Source: Nocardia jiangxiensis NBRC 101359
GTDB taxonomy: Bacteria; Actinomycetota; Actinomycetes; Mycobacteriales; Mycobacteriaceae
Length of the DNA: 64,000 bases
Assembly (NCBI RefSeq): GCF_000308615.1
Contig: NZ_BAGB01000025.1
Coordinates: 62,001-126,000, forward strand
Reading direction: 5' to 3'
Positions 7,028 to 17,424 of this stretch are shown here, one piece after another. The stretch's first letter is position 1. Every line of letters starts with the position of its first letter. Below the pieces are notes generated by a model. It did not search any database, had not been told where the DNA came from, and worked only from the letters and a program-made list of their open reading frames with translations. The position numbers and the translations under genes are program-made.

Positions 7028-7415
7028 GTGCTGGTACGACCGTCCAAACTCTACCGGGCGTGGCGGCTGGAGCGAAGCGCTGGATCGGCGTTTCGTACTC
7101 ACGGGTAACACCACCTGGAGTTATAACGATTGTATAACGGTCAATATGAGGGCCCCTCAACTTTTCTGAACGGGGGTTACCGGCCTCACCAGCGGGTTCA
7201 AACGTGAGGGAGGGTCATGTTTGGCGGCATTCTTGTACGTTCGTGCCGAAATACTCGGCGGTAGCCGTGGGGGTACGGGGCAAACGTGAGGATTTCCTCA
7301 TGATTTTGTGCCATCCTCGCCATTGATCAGTCCTCAGGGCCGAGGAGTGCGGTGTGCACACCAGGTGCGGCTCCGAGTGCAGGGGCGAGCCACCACGAGT
7401 AGGAAGTCGAACGTC
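7028..7415 (+). promoter_or_regulatory. fas upstream region with an inverted repeat and a repeated 11-mer
   Basis: 388 bp without a gene, the only space for the fas promoter. The inverted repeat GTTATA-N7-TATAAC at 7120-7138 has the size of a TetR-type operator. The 11-mer CAAACGTGAGG occurs twice, at 7199-7209 and 7281-7291 (82 bp apart). The strip is less GC-rich than its surroundings. A known mycobacterial fas activator (FasR) is a TetR protein binding an inverted repeat before fas, so such a site is expected, but I cannot match the exact sequence. An AGGAAG box at 7401-7406 sets the TTG start at 7416. Confidence 0.4.
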
Positions 7416-10400
7416 TTGACGATCAACGAGAGCACCGGGACCGGATCTACCGCAAAGGTCTCCGGGGGGGTTCCCGACACGGGTATCAAGTCGTCGCTTG
7501 TGGACCGGCTGCTGGCCGGAGAGGCCTATGCGCTGGCCTTCGGCGGCCAGGGGGCGCAGTGGCTGGGCGAGCTCGAGGAGATCGGGCGTGACAGCGCCCT
7601 GGAGCCCGAGCTGACCGCGCTGGTGAACGAGGCCGCGACGCTGCTGGGGCCGGTCGCCTCGCAGCTGCTGGTGGTCCGGCCGGTCGGATTCGACCCGGTG
7701 GCCTGGATGCTCGAGGACGAGCTGGCCGACGAGGACTCCGAGGAGATCTCCGGCGCACCCTCGCCGCAGCTGCTGCGTTCGGCCGCGGTCTCCATGCCGG
7801 GTGTGTTCCTGAGCCAGGTCGCCGCGCTGCGGGCGCTGCGCCTGCAGGGACTGGATCCGGCCGAGCACGCGCCGGTCGCGGTGGTCGGGCACTCGCAGGG
7901 CCTGCTGGCGGCGAAGGCCGCGCAGGAGAACGGTTCGCGCGACGCCGAACTGCTCGCGACGGCCCAATTGATCGGTGCGGCAGCGACTCTCGTGGCGCGC
8001 CGTCGCGGGCTGATCCCGGTCGGTGAGAAGTCCCCGATGGTCGCGGTGTCCAATGTCGACCCCGAACAGCTGCAGGCGATCATCGCCGAGGTGGCCGAGG
8101 GCGTGGATCCGGCCGCGGCCGCGGTGCTGTCCATTCGTAACGGACGCCGCCGGGTGGTGCTGTCCGGCACTGTCGCCCAGCTGGACCGGGTGCGGCAGCG
8201 CTGCGCGGAGATCAACGACGAGCAGACCCGCGATCGCGACGCCAAGAAGCGCGGCGGCGCGGTGTTCGCGCCGGTGTTCGAGGATGTCGAGGTCGAGATC
8301 GGCTTCCACCACCCGGCGCTGGCCGAGACCGTGGATCTGGTGTCCGGCTGGGCCGACAAGTGCGGTATCGACGCCGAACTCGCCGGTGAACTCGCCCGGC
8401 AGATCCTGGTCGATCCGGTGGACTGGGTGTCCATCGTCGAGAGCACGGTTTCCGAAGGCGCGCAATGGATTCTGGATCTGGGCCCGGGTGATCTGCTGAC
8501 CCGCCTGACCCAGGGGTCGCTCAAGGGCACCGGCGTCGGCATCGTCGCCGCGGCCACCCGTCCCGGCCAGCGCGCGCTGTTCACCCCCGGTGCGGCGCCC
8601 TCGGTCGCCGCGGCCTGGACGACGTTCGCGCCGCAGCCGATTCGGCTGCCCAACGGCCGGGTCGTGGTCGAAACCTCGTTCACCCGGCTCACCGGCCGCT
8701 CGCCGATCCTGCTGGCGGGGATGACCCCCACCACGGTCGACGCGAAAATCGTTGCGGCCGCGGCGAATGCGGGCCACTGGGCCGAACTCGCCGGTGGCGG
8801 TCAGGTGACCGAGCAGATCTTCGCCGATCGTGTCGCCGAGCTGAAGACCCTGCTGCACCCCGGACGTTCCGTGCAGTTCAACTCGCTGTTCCTGGACCCG
8901 TACCTGTGGAAGCTGCAGCTGGGCGGTAAGCGCCTGGTGCAGAAGGCCCGCGCGGCCGGAGCCCCGCTCGACGGCGTGATCGTCACCGCCGGAATTCCGG
9001 AACTGGACGAGGCCGTCGCCCTGATCGAGGAACTGACCGAGGTCGGTATCAGCCACGTCGCGTTCAAGCCGGGCACCGTCGCGCAGATCCGCGCCGTGCT
9101 GCGCATCGCCGACGCCGTGCCGGACTACCCGGTCATCATGCACATCGAGGGCGGGCGCGCCGGCGGTCACCACTCCTGGGAGGATCTGGACGATCTGCTC
9201 CTGGACACCTACGCCGAACTGCGCAACCGCGCGAATGTCGTGGTCTGTGTCGGCGGCGGCATCGGCACCCCCGAGCGCGCCACCGAATACCTGACCGGCC
9301 GCTGGTCGCAGGTGTACGGCTACCCGGCGATGCCGCTGGACGGCGTGCTGGTCGGCACCGCCGCGATGGCGACCCTGGAGGCCACCACCGCACCCGAGGT
9401 CAAGCAGCTGCTGGTGGACACCCCCGGCACCCCGGACTGGGTCGGCGCGGGCACCGCGACCGGCGGAATGGCTTCGGGCCGTAGCCAATTGGGCGCGGAC
9501 ATCCACGAGATCGACAACGCCGCCTCGCGCACCGGCCGCCTGCTGGACGAGGTCGCCGGTGACGCCGACGCGGTCGCCGAACGGCGCGAGGAGATCATCG
9601 CCGCGCTGAACGGCACCGCCAAGCCGTACTTCGGCGATCTGGTCACGATGACCTACCTGGAATGGCTCGAGCGCTACGTCGAGCTGGCGGTGGGCCTGGA
9701 CCGGCGCAAGGACTTCGACTGCGGCACCGACCTGGGCGACGCGATCACCGACGCGACCAGCTCGGTGTGGCTGGACATCACCTGGCGGGACCGGTTCGCG
9801 GAGATGGTGCGCCGCACCGAATCCCGGCTCAACCCGGCCGACCGCGGCGAGATCGCAACGCTTTTCGCGAGCGACGACGCGTTCGAGGCTCCGGTGCAGG
9901 CGATCTGCACACTGAAGGAGCAGTACCCGGCCGCCGCCGAGGCGGTGCTGCACCCCGCCGACGTGCCGTTCTTCGTCGCGCTGTGCAAGACCCCGGGTAA
10001 GCCGGTCAATTTCGTGCCCGTCGTGGACGGCGATGTGCGTCGCTGGTGGCGTTCGGATTCGCTGTGGCAGGCGCACGATCCGCGGTACTCCGCCGATCAG
10101 GTGTGCGTCATCCCCGGCACGGTCGCGGTCGCGGGTATCACCCGAGTGGACGAGCCGGTCGGCGAACTGCTCGACCGCTTCGAACAGGACACCGCGTATT
10201 CACTGGTGCGCGAAGGAGTTACGCCTCGCGCCGTGGACGGTCGCCGTCGCGCCGACGTGATCGCCGGCGCCATCGACCTGGTGCTGGCCGCTCCCGACGT
10301 GCAGTGGGCCGGACGTACCACCCCGAACCCGGTGCACCGCCTCGGCGATCCGGGTGACTGGACCGTCGGCGAGCAGGGTGCCTACCACCGTTCCACCGGT

Positions 10401-13400
10401 GCGACGCTGGCCGCGATCGAGGGACCCGACGCGGACAACGCGTACGTCGAGCTGGCCGTGCCGCTGGCCCGCCTGACCGGCCGGGAGACCGAAGCCGGTG
10501 CGAGCGTTCGGATTCGGCTGACCGTGCCGGCCTCGGCCTACAACGGCGGTGCGCCGGTCGTCGCCGAGGACGACGCCGCGGCCGCGATGTCGGCGCTGCT
10601 GGCCGTCGCCGCCGGACAGGCGTTGCCGGAGGTCAAGTCTGCCGACGGTACGCACGTCGCACACGTGAATCTGGCCTGGTCGCCGGATCTGATCGCCGAT
10701 CACGCCGGTGTCACCGGCTCGGGTATGCCCGCCGCGCTGAGCACCATCGGCCGCATCGTGCCGGACGTCCTGGTGGGCGCCTGCTGGCCCGCGGTCTTCG
10801 CGGTGCTGGGCGCGGCCCGCACCGAACAGGGCGGCAGCGTCATCGAGGGCATGCTGGATCTGGTGCACCTCGATCACCGGATCGAGCTGGCCGATGCCCT
10901 GCCCGACGAGCACGCGGTGCTGGCCGTGCGTGCGGAGTCCGGTGCGGTGCTCGACACCGATCTGGGTCGCGTCGTCGAGGTGAGCGTCACCGTCGGCGTG
11001 ATGCGCGACCACGGACTGGACACCCCGGTCGTGGCGAAGCTGGTGGAGCGCTTCGCGATTCGCGGTCGCAACGGCAGCGGCGAGCTGACCGATCCGCCGC
11101 GTGCGGCCGGGACGGTCTCGGACGACGCGACCGACACCCCGCGCCGCCGTCGCCGTGACGTCACGATTCTGGCTCCGCGCGCGATGGCCGCCTTCGCGGC
11201 GGTCTCCGGTGACCACAACCCCATCCACACCTCCGACAACGCCGCCAAGCTGGCCGGTCTGGGCAGCCCGATCGTGCACGGCATGTGGCTGTCGGCGGCC
11301 GCGCAGCACGCGGTCTCGGCGATCGATCCCTCCTCCCCGCTGCCGCCGCGCAGCCTGGCCGCCTGGACCACCCGATTCCTGGGGATGGTGCGGCCGGGCG
11401 CGGAGATCGACGTGCGCGTCGAGCGCGTCGCGGTGGACGCGGGCACCGAGATCGTCGAGGTGTCCTGCCGCATCGACGGTGATCTGGTGATGACGGGCAC
11501 CGGGCGGCTGGCCGCGCCGAAGACCGTGTACGCCTTCCCGGGACAGGGCATTCAGGCCAAGGGGATGGGCCTGGATGCGCGGTCCCGCTCCAAGGCCGCC
11601 AAGCAGATCTGGGAGCGCGCCGACAAGCACACCCGCGAGGCGCTGGGCTTCTCGATCCTGGCCGTGGTCCGGGACAACCCGACCTACCTCAAGGCGCGCG
11701 GCGTGGAGTACCGGCATCCGCAGGGCGTGCTGCATCTGACGCAGTTCACCCAGGTCGCGATGGCCACCCTCGGGGTGGCGCAGGTGGCCGAGCTGCGCGA
11801 GGCGGGCGCGTTCGTCGAGGGCGCGATGCTGGCCGGACATTCGGTCGGCGAGTACAACGCGCTGGCCGCCGTCGCCGGTGTGCTGCCGCTCGAGGCGGTG
11901 CTCGAGGTGGTGTTCCAGCGTGGTTCGGCCATGCACGAGCTGGTGCCGCGGGACGACCAGGGCCGCAGCGACTATCGGATGGCCGCCATCCGTCCGTCGC
12001 AGATCGGGCTGCCCGACGCCGAGGTGATCGACTGGGTCGCGAGCGTGAGCGAGCAGGCCGGGGAGTTCCTCGAGGTCGTGAACCTGAACCTGCGCGGCGC
12101 GCAGTACGCGATCGCGGGCACGGTCAAGGGACTCGAGCTGCTCGAGGACGAAATCGAGCGTCGCCGTGCGGAATTCGGCGGTAAGCGGGCGTTCATCCTG
12201 GTGCCCGGCATCGACGTGCCGTTCCACTCGACCGTGCTGCGCAAGGGTGTTCCGGAGTTCCGCGGCAAGCTCGAGGAGCTGCTGCCGCAGGAGCTGCACC
12301 CGGAGGTACTCATCGGGCGCTACATCCCGAACCTGGTGCCGCGGCCGTTCTCGCTGGATCGCGAATTCATCACCGAGATCGCCGATTACGTGCCGTCCGA
12401 GCCGCTCGCGGCCGTGCTGGCGGACTGGGACAGCTGGTCCGCGCGGCCGTCCGAGCTGTGCCGGGTCGTGCTGATCGAGCTGCTGGCCTGGCAGTTCGCC
12501 AGCCCGGTGCGCTGGATCGAGACCCAGGATCTGCTGTTCGGCGATCCCGATCAGGGTGGTCTGGGCGTCGAGCGGTTCGTCGAAATCGGTTTGGCCGCAA
12601 CGCCGACCGTGGCGAACCTGGCGACCAACACGCTCAAGCTGCCGCAGTTCGGCACCGCGAAGGTCGAGGTGCTCAACATCGAGCGCGAGTCCGGTGCGGT
12701 GTACTCCACCGACACCGATCCCGCCCCGGTCGACGAGCCGGAAGAGGTCGAGGCTTCGACCGAAACCGCTACTGCCGCAGCGGCTCCCGCGGCTCCGGCA
12801 GCTGCCCCGGCAGCCCCGTCCGGCGGCCCGCGCCCCGACGACATCTCCTTCACCGCCGCCGACGCCACCCGCGTGCTCATCGCGCTGTGGACGAAGCTCC
12901 GGATGGATCAGATCGGCCCGGTGGACACCATCGAGGGCCTGTGCGACGGCGTGTCCTCGCGCCGCAACCAGCTGCTGGTCGACCTGGGTTCGGAACTGTC
13001 CCTGGGCGCGATCGACGGCGCCGCCGACGCCGATATGGGCGCGTTGTCGGCCACGGTGGATCGGCTGGCCCGCACCTACAAGCCGTTCGGCTCGGTGCTG
13101 TCCGATGCGATCGGCGATCATCTGCGCAAGGTGTTCGGCCCGTCCGGTAAGCGGCCCGCCGCGATCGCCGAGCGGGTGAAGAAGGTCTGGGAACTCGGCG
13201 ACGGCTGGGCCCACCACGTCACCGCCGAGGTGTCCCTGGGCACCCGCGAGGGCGCCAGCATCCGCGGTGGTGATCTGGGCGGGCTGGTAGCCGGCGCGCT
13301 GGGTGACGGTGCGGCCGTGGACGCCGCGATCGACGCGGCCGTGCAGGCTGTCGCCGCGCGTCGCGGGGTGGCGGTCTCGCTGCCCACGGCCGGTGGTGGC

Positions 13401-16400
13401 GGCGGTGCGACCGTCGACGCGGCCGCGCTGGGCGAGTTCACCGAGCAGATCACCGGACGTGACGGCGTGCTCGCCACCGCTGCTCGGGTGGTGCTGGATC
13501 AGCTCGGCCTCACCGACCGGATCTCCGCGCCCGAGGCATCGGACGAGTCGCTGGTGGATCTCGTTGCCGCGGAACTGGGTTCGGATTGGCCGCGGCTGGT
13601 CGCTCCGGCGTTCGACGCCCGCCGCGCGGTACTGATCGACGACCGCTGGGCGACCGCTCGCGAGGATCTGGCCCGGCTGTGGCTGGGCAGCGACGGCGAG
13701 GAGAACGTCGACGGCTTCGTCGGTGCGGGCGCAGCCGTTGCCGCACAGGCGAACTGGTGGCGCAAGCGCGCGATGGGCGAGGCCCGTTCGGTGCTGGCCG
13801 CACAGTACGAGCGGATCGCCGAGGCGGCGCTGAACACCGTCGAGCCGGGCGTGTGGTCCTCGGACGTCGCGGTGATCACCGGCGCCAGCAAGGGTTCCAT
13901 CGCCGCGGCCACGGCCGCGCGGCTGCTCGGTGGCGGCGCGACCGTCATCGTGACCACCTCGAAGCTGGACGATGCCCGCCTGGCCTTCTACAAGCGGCTC
14001 TACCGCGACAACGCCCGCCACGGCGCGGCGCTGTGGGTGGTGCCCGCGAATATGGCCGCCTACGCCGACGTGGACGCCCTGATCGAGTGGGTCGGCAACG
14101 AGCAGATCGACAATGCCGGTGGCGCAAAGGTTCTCGTCAAGCCGGCGATGACCCCGACGCTGCTGCTGCCGTTCGCCGCACCGCGCGTGGCCGGTGACCT
14201 CTCCGACGCCGGCGCTCGCGCCGAAATGGAGATGCGGGTGCTGCTGTGGTCGGTGGAGCGGCTGATCGCCGGACTCTCCGCGATCGGCGCGGACCACGAC
14301 GTCGACGCGAAACTGCATGTGGTGCTTCCGGGTTCGCCCAACCGCGGCATGTTCGGCGGGGACGGCGCGTACGGCGAGGCCAAGGCCGCCCTCGACGCGG
14401 TGGTCGCCAAGTGGCGTGCGGAGAAGTCCTGGTCCGCGCGGGTCACCCTGGTGCACGCGCTGATCGGCTGGGTGCGCGGCACCGGCCTGATGGGCGGTAA
14501 CGACCCGCTGGTCGAGGCCGTGGAACAGGCCGGAGTGCAGACCTGGTCGACCGAGGAGATGGCCGAGCAGCTGTTGCAGCGGTGCACCGGACAGGCCCGC
14601 GTGGCCAGCGAATCCGGTCCGCAGCAGATCGACCTGACCGGCGGCCTGGCGGACGCAAAGCTGGACCTGCCCGAGCTGGCCAAGCAGGCCCGCGAGCAGG
14701 CCGAGGCCGAAACCGTTGCGGACGAGCAGGATTCGGCTCCGACCATCGCGGCGCTGCCCTGCCCACCCACGGTGAGCTCGGCTCTGCCGACGCCCGAATG
14801 GGGTTCGGTCACAGCGGATCTGGAAGATATGGTCGTGATCGTCGGCGCCGGTGAGCTCGGCCCGTACGGCTCCGCGCGGACCCGCTTCGAAATCGAGGTC
14901 TCCGACGAGCTGTCCGCCGCGGGCGTGCTGGAGCTGGCCTGGACCACCGGTCTGGTCACCTGGGAGAACGACCCGAAGCCGGGCTGGTACGACGCCGAAT
15001 CCGGTGAGTACGTGGACGAATCGGAGATCGCCGAGCAGTACCACGACACCGTGGTCGAGCGCTGCGGCATCCGCCGCTACGGCGACGACGGCGCCATGGC
15101 CGAGAACACCGCGCCGCTGCTGACCTCGGTGTTCCTGGACAAGGATCTGACCTTCGTGGTCAACGGCGAGGCCGAGGCCCGCGCGTTCCACGCCGCGGAT
15201 CCCGAGCACACCGTGATCACGCCCGTCGCGGATTCGAGCGACTGGCAGGTGATCCGCCAGGCGGGCACCGAGATTCGGGTGCCGCGCCGGGCCAAGCTCT
15301 CGCGCACCGTCGGCGGGCAGATCCCGACCGGCTGGGATCCCACCAAGTGGGGTGTCTCCGCGGATATGGCCGCCTCGATCGACCGGGTCGCGCTGTGGAA
15401 CATCGTGTGCACCGTGGACGCGTTCCTGTCCTCGGGCTTCAGCCCGGCCGAGCTGATGAGCTGGGTGCACCCGTCGCTGGTGGCCAACACCCAGGGCACC
15501 GGTATGGGCGGGATGTCCTCGATGCGCTCGCTGTACATCGACAACCTGCTCGGTGAGCCGCGGGCCAACGACATCCTGCAGGAGGCTCTGCCGAATGTCG
15601 CTCTGGCGCACGTGGTTCAGTCCTACGTCGGCAGCTACGGCGGGATGATCCACCCGGTCGCGGCGTGTGCGACCGCGGCGGTCTCGGTCGAGGAGGGTGT
15701 GGACAAGATCCGCCTGGGCAAGGCCGATCTGGTGGTCGCCGGTGGTTACGACGATCTCGGTATCGAGGGCATCGTCGGCTTCGGTGACATGTCCGCCACC
15801 GCGGACTCGGCGGCCATGAGCGCCAAGGGAATCAGCGATCGCTACTTCTCCCGCGCCAACGACCGTCGCCGCGGCGGATTCGTCGAATCACAGGGCGGCG
15901 GAACGGTTCTGCTGGCCCGCGGTGACGTCGCGCTGGAGATCGGCCTGCCGGTGCTCGGTGTGGTCGCCTACGCGCAGTCCTTCGCCGACGGCGTGCACAC
16001 CTCGATCCCCGCGCCGGGCCTGGGTGCGCTGGGTGCGGGCCGTGGCGGTCCGGAGTCCCGGCTGGCGGCTGCGCTGCGCAAGCTGGGCGTCACCCCGGAC
16101 GAGGTCGCGGTGGTCTCCAAGCACGACACCTCCACGGGCGCCAACGATCCCAACGAGTCCGAGCTGCACGAGCGGCTGGCCACGGCGATCGGACGCTCGG
16201 AGGGCGCGCCGCTGTTCGTGGTGTCGCAGAAGTCGCTGACCGGGCACGCCAAGGGCGGTGCGGCGGCGTTCCAGATGATCGGGCTGTGCCAGGTGCTCGA
16301 ACAGGGCGTCGTCCCGCCGAACCGCAGCCTGGACTGCGTCGACGAGAAGATGAGCGAGTACCCGCACCTGGTGTGGGCGCGTGAGCCGCTGCACTTCGGA

Positions 16401-16763
16401 GATCGGTTCGCGCTCAAGGCCGGTCTGGTCACCTCGCTGGGCTTCGGGCACGTCTCGGGTCTGCTCGCGATCGTGCATCCGCAGGCATTCCTCGAGGCGA
16501 TCGACCCCGAGCGTCGCGAGGACTACCAGCAGCGGGCGCAGCAGCGTCGGCTGAACGGGCGACAGCGGTTCACCGAGGCGATGTGCGGCGGTGCGCCGAT
16601 GTACGAGCGTCCGGCGGACCGGCGGCTCGGCGGCGACGGCACCCCGGCCAAGCAGTCCCGTCAGCTCGAGGCCGACGTGCTGCTCTCCGAGCAGGCGCGG
16701 CTGGGCTCGGACGGGCTGTACCTGGCCCAGGGCGGTTGCAGCACCGGCGCTCTCGCCGAATAA
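7416..16763 (+). CDS. fas: Type I multifunctional fatty acid synthase
   Basis: 3115 residues, the size of mycobacterial/nocardial FAS-I. Domains in order: acetyltransferase (GHSQG near residue 157); FMN enoylreductase (LLAGMTPTTVDAKIVAAAAN, GGRAGGHHSWEDLDDLL); MaoC-like dehydratase (GDHNPIHTSD near 1265); malonyl/palmitoyl transferase (GHSVGEYNAL near 1473); an Ala/Pro linker; ACP (phosphopantetheine Ser in GVSSRRNQ near 1846); ketoreductase (VITGASKGSIA near 2150, catalytic Tyr in DGAYGEAK near 2314); ketosynthase (Cys in AACATAAVS near 2751, KHDTS, GHAKG). It makes C16-C26 acyl-CoAs for membranes and mycolate synthesis. The start is TTG 7416 (MTINEST, compare mycobacterial MTIHE); the frame is open to 7308 but lacks a better signal. 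acpS follows. Confidence 0.98.
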   Translation: MTINESTGTGSTAKVSGGVPDTGIKSSLVDRLLAGEAYALAFGGQGAQWLGELEEIGRDSALEPELTALVNEAATLLGPVASQLLVVRPVGFDPVAWMLEDELADEDSEEISGAPSPQLLRSAAVSMPGVFLSQVAALRALRLQGLDPAEHAPVAVVGHSQGLLAAKAAQENGSRDAELLATAQLIGAAATLVARRRGLIPVGEKSPMVAVSNVDPEQLQAIIAEVAEGVDPAAAAVLSIRNGRRRVVLSGTVAQLDRVRQRCAEINDEQTRDRDAKKRGGAVFAPVFEDVEVEIGFHHPALAETVDLVSGWADKCGIDAELAGELARQILVDPVDWVSIVESTVSEGAQWILDLGPGDLLTRLTQGSLKGTGVGIVAAATRPGQRALFTPGAAPSVAAAWTTFAPQPIRLPNGRVVVETSFTRLTGRSPILLAGMTPTTVDAKIVAAAANAGHWAELAGGGQVTEQIFADRVAELKTLLHPGRSVQFNSLFLDPYLWKLQLGGKRLVQKARAAGAPLDGVIVTAGIPELDEAVALIEELTEVGISHVAFKPGTVAQIRAVLRIADAVPDYPVIMHIEGGRAGGHHSWEDLDDLLLDTYAELRNRANVVVCVGGGIGTPERATEYLTGRWSQVYGYPAMPLDGVLVGTAAMATLEATTAPEVKQLLVDTPGTPDWVGAGTATGGMASGRSQLGADIHEIDNAASRTGRLLDEVAGDADAVAERREEIIAALNGTAKPYFGDLVTMTYLEWLERYVELAVGLDRRKDFDCGTDLGDAITDATSSVWLDITWRDRFAEMVRRTESRLNPADRGEIATLFASDDAFEAPVQAICTLKEQYPAAAEAVLHPADVPFFVALCKTPGKPVNFVPVVDGDVRRWWRSDSLWQAHDPRYSADQVCVIPGTVAVAGITRVDEPVGELLDRFEQDTAYSLVREGVTPRAVDGRRRADVIAGAIDLVLAAPDVQWAGRTTPNPVHRLGDPGDWTVGEQGAYHRSTGATLAAIEGPDADNAYVELAVPLARLTGRETEAGASVRIRLTVPASAYNGGAPVVAEDDAAAAMSALLAVAAGQALPEVKSADGTHVAHVNLAWSPDLIADHAGVTGSGMPAALSTIGRIVPDVLVGACWPAVFAVLGAARTEQGGSVIEGMLDLVHLDHRIELADALPDEHAVLAVRAESGAVLDTDLGRVVEVSVTVGVMRDHGLDTPVVAKLVERFAIRGRNGSGELTDPPRAAGTVSDDATDTPRRRRRDVTILAPRAMAAFAAVSGDHNPIHTSDNAAKLAGLGSPIVHGMWLSAAAQHAVSAIDPSSPLPPRSLAAWTTRFLGMVRPGAEIDVRVERVAVDAGTEIVEVSCRIDGDLVMTGTGRLAAPKTVYAFPGQGIQAKGMGLDARSRSKAAKQIWERADKHTREALGFSILAVVRDNPTYLKARGVEYRHPQGVLHLTQFTQVAMATLGVAQVAELREAGAFVEGAMLAGHSVGEYNALAAVAGVLPLEAVLEVVFQRGSAMHELVPRDDQGRSDYRMAAIRPSQIGLPDAEVIDWVASVSEQAGEFLEVVNLNLRGAQYAIAGTVKGLELLEDEIERRRAEFGGKRAFILVPGIDVPFHSTVLRKGVPEFRGKLEELLPQELHPEVLIGRYIPNLVPRPFSLDREFITEIADYVPSEPLAAVLADWDSWSARPSELCRVVLIELLAWQFASPVRWIETQDLLFGDPDQGGLGVERFVEIGLAATPTVANLATNTLKLPQFGTAKVEVLNIERESGAVYSTDTDPAPVDEPEEVEASTETATAAAAPAAPAAAPAAPSGGPRPDDISFTAADATRVLIALWTKLRMDQIGPVDTIEGLCDGVSSRRNQLLVDLGSELSLGAIDGAADADMGALSATVDRLARTYKPFGSVLSDAIGDHLRKVFGPSGKRPAAIAERVKKVWELGDGWAHHVTAEVSLGTREGASIRGGDLGGLVAGALGDGAAVDAAIDAAVQAVAARRGVAVSLPTAGGGGGATVDAAALGEFTEQITGRDGVLATAARVVLDQLGLTDRISAPEASDESLVDLVAAELGSDWPRLVAPAFDARRAVLIDDRWATAREDLARLWLGSDGEENVDGFVGAGAAVAAQANWWRKRAMGEARSVLAAQYERIAEAALNTVEPGVWSSDVAVITGASKGSIAAATAARLLGGGATVIVTTSKLDDARLAFYKRLYRDNARHGAALWVVPANMAAYADVDALIEWVGNEQIDNAGGAKVLVKPAMTPTLLLPFAAPRVAGDLSDAGARAEMEMRVLLWSVERLIAGLSAIGADHDVDAKLHVVLPGSPNRGMFGGDGAYGEAKAALDAVVAKWRAEKSWSARVTLVHALIGWVRGTGLMGGNDPLVEAVEQAGVQTWSTEEMAEQLLQRCTGQARVASESGPQQIDLTGGLADAKLDLPELAKQAREQAEAETVADEQDSAPTIAALPCPPTVSSALPTPEWGSVTADLEDMVVIVGAGELGPYGSARTRFEIEVSDELSAAGVLELAWTTGLVTWENDPKPGWYDAESGEYVDESEIAEQYHDTVVERCGIRRYGDDGAMAENTAPLLTSVFLDKDLTFVVNGEAEARAFHAADPEHTVITPVADSSDWQVIRQAGTEIRVPRRAKLSRTVGGQIPTGWDPTKWGVSADMAASIDRVALWNIVCTVDAFLSSGFSPAELMSWVHPSLVANTQGTGMGGMSSMRSLYIDNLLGEPRANDILQEALPNVALAHVVQSYVGSYGGMIHPVAACATAAVSVEEGVDKIRLGKADLVVAGGYDDLGIEGIVGFGDMSATADSAAMSAKGISDRYFSRANDRRRGGFVESQGGGTVLLARGDVALEIGLPVLGVVAYAQSFADGVHTSIPAPGLGALGAGRGGPESRLAAALRKLGVTPDEVAVVSKHDTSTGANDPNESELHERLATAIGRSEGAPLFVVSQKSLTGHAKGGAAAFQMIGLCQVLEQGVVPPNRSLDCVDEKMSEYPHLVWAREPLHFGDRFALKAGLVTSLGFGHVSGLLAIVHPQAFLEAIDPERREDYQQRAQQRRLNGRQRFTEAMCGGAPMYERPADRRLGGDGTPAKQSRQLEADVLLSEQARLGSDGLYLAQGGCSTGALAE

Positions 16764-16776
16764 CGAAACATCGCAC

Positions 16777-16812
16777 CCGGCGTCGTGACTCCTGCGGGAG
16801 GAACGACGCCGG
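16777..16812 (+). terminator. Hairpin after fas
   Basis: A perfect 10-bp inverted repeat, CCGGCGTCGT and ACGACGCCGG, with a 16-nt loop begins 14 bases after the fas stop. No U-run follows, as usual in high-GC actinobacteria. It probably ends or attenuates fas mRNA before acpS, which then needs read-through or its own promoter in the 150 bp that follow. Confidence 0.5.
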
Positions 16813-16959
16813 GGCGCACACCAACTCGTTTCCGCCGCGACCGCGCGCCGATCCCGTAAGGTCGGCGGGTAGTCGCGGCGGAAATGGTCGTGGGACAACC
16901 CGTCCGTATCACGTCGCCCGCACTCTCACCCCCGCACTACGACGAGGAGTTCGTACGCC

Positions 16960-17385
16960 TTGACGATCCTGGGTATCGGCTTGGACCTGGTCACCATCTC
17001 CGAATTCGCCGAACAACTCGAGCGCGCCGGAACCACCATGCTGCGGGAGAGTTTCACCGCCGGTGAGCGGCGCTACTGCCAGAGCAAGGGCACCGATCCG
17101 GCACGCAGTTACGCCGCGCGCTGGGCCGCGAAGGAGGCGGTGCTCAAGGCATGGGCCACCTCTCGCTTCGCGCGCAGCCCGCAGATCGGCGACAACCCCT
17201 ATCCGTTGATCGAGGTCGTCAACGACGCCTGGGGTCGCCCCAGCATCAAATTGCACGGCCTGGCAGCGGAATTCCTGCCGCGCGTGCGGGTGCACCTGTC
17301 GCTGACCCACGACGGCGACACCGCCGCGGCCATGGTGGTCCTGGAAGATCCGGGTGAGCTGGCCGATCTCATCGAACGGTCCTAG
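16960..17385 (+). CDS. acpS: Holo-[acyl-carrier-protein] synthase
   Basis: 141 residues. The enzyme moves 4'-phosphopantetheine from CoA to the ACP serine of FAS-I; in mycolata the gene sits directly behind fas as here. Motifs: MTILGIGLDLV with Asp9 (metal ligand), FTAGERRYC, and ARWAAKEAVLKAW with Glu59, then the C-terminal VHLSLTHDGDTAAAMVV. The start is TTG 16960, the same start type and the same MTI opening as fas, preceded by a GAGGAG box. The gene ends 40 bp before a convergent TetR gene. Confidence 0.97.
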   Translation: MTILGIGLDLVTISEFAEQLERAGTTMLRESFTAGERRYCQSKGTDPARSYAARWAAKEAVLKAWATSRFARSPQIGDNPYPLIEVVNDAWGRPSIKLHGLAAEFLPRVRVHLSLTHDGDTAAAMVVLEDPGELADLIERS

Positions 17386-17424
17386 CCGCAACCGTTTTCG
17401 GTTCGGCGCGCGCGGCCGGGGGCC

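Noticed and set aside
7215..10076. A minus-strand open frame of 953 codons opposite the start of fas
   Set aside because: Same GC-driven shadow; no domain-like sequence, and the sense frame encodes the acetyltransferase and enoylreductase domains.
10200..15653. A minus-strand open frame of 1817 codons opposite fas
   Set aside because: It is the antisense of conserved FAS-I domains; composition is Arg/Gly/His-rich without folds, a usual artefact of high third-position GC. The sense strand carries clear catalytic motifs throughout.
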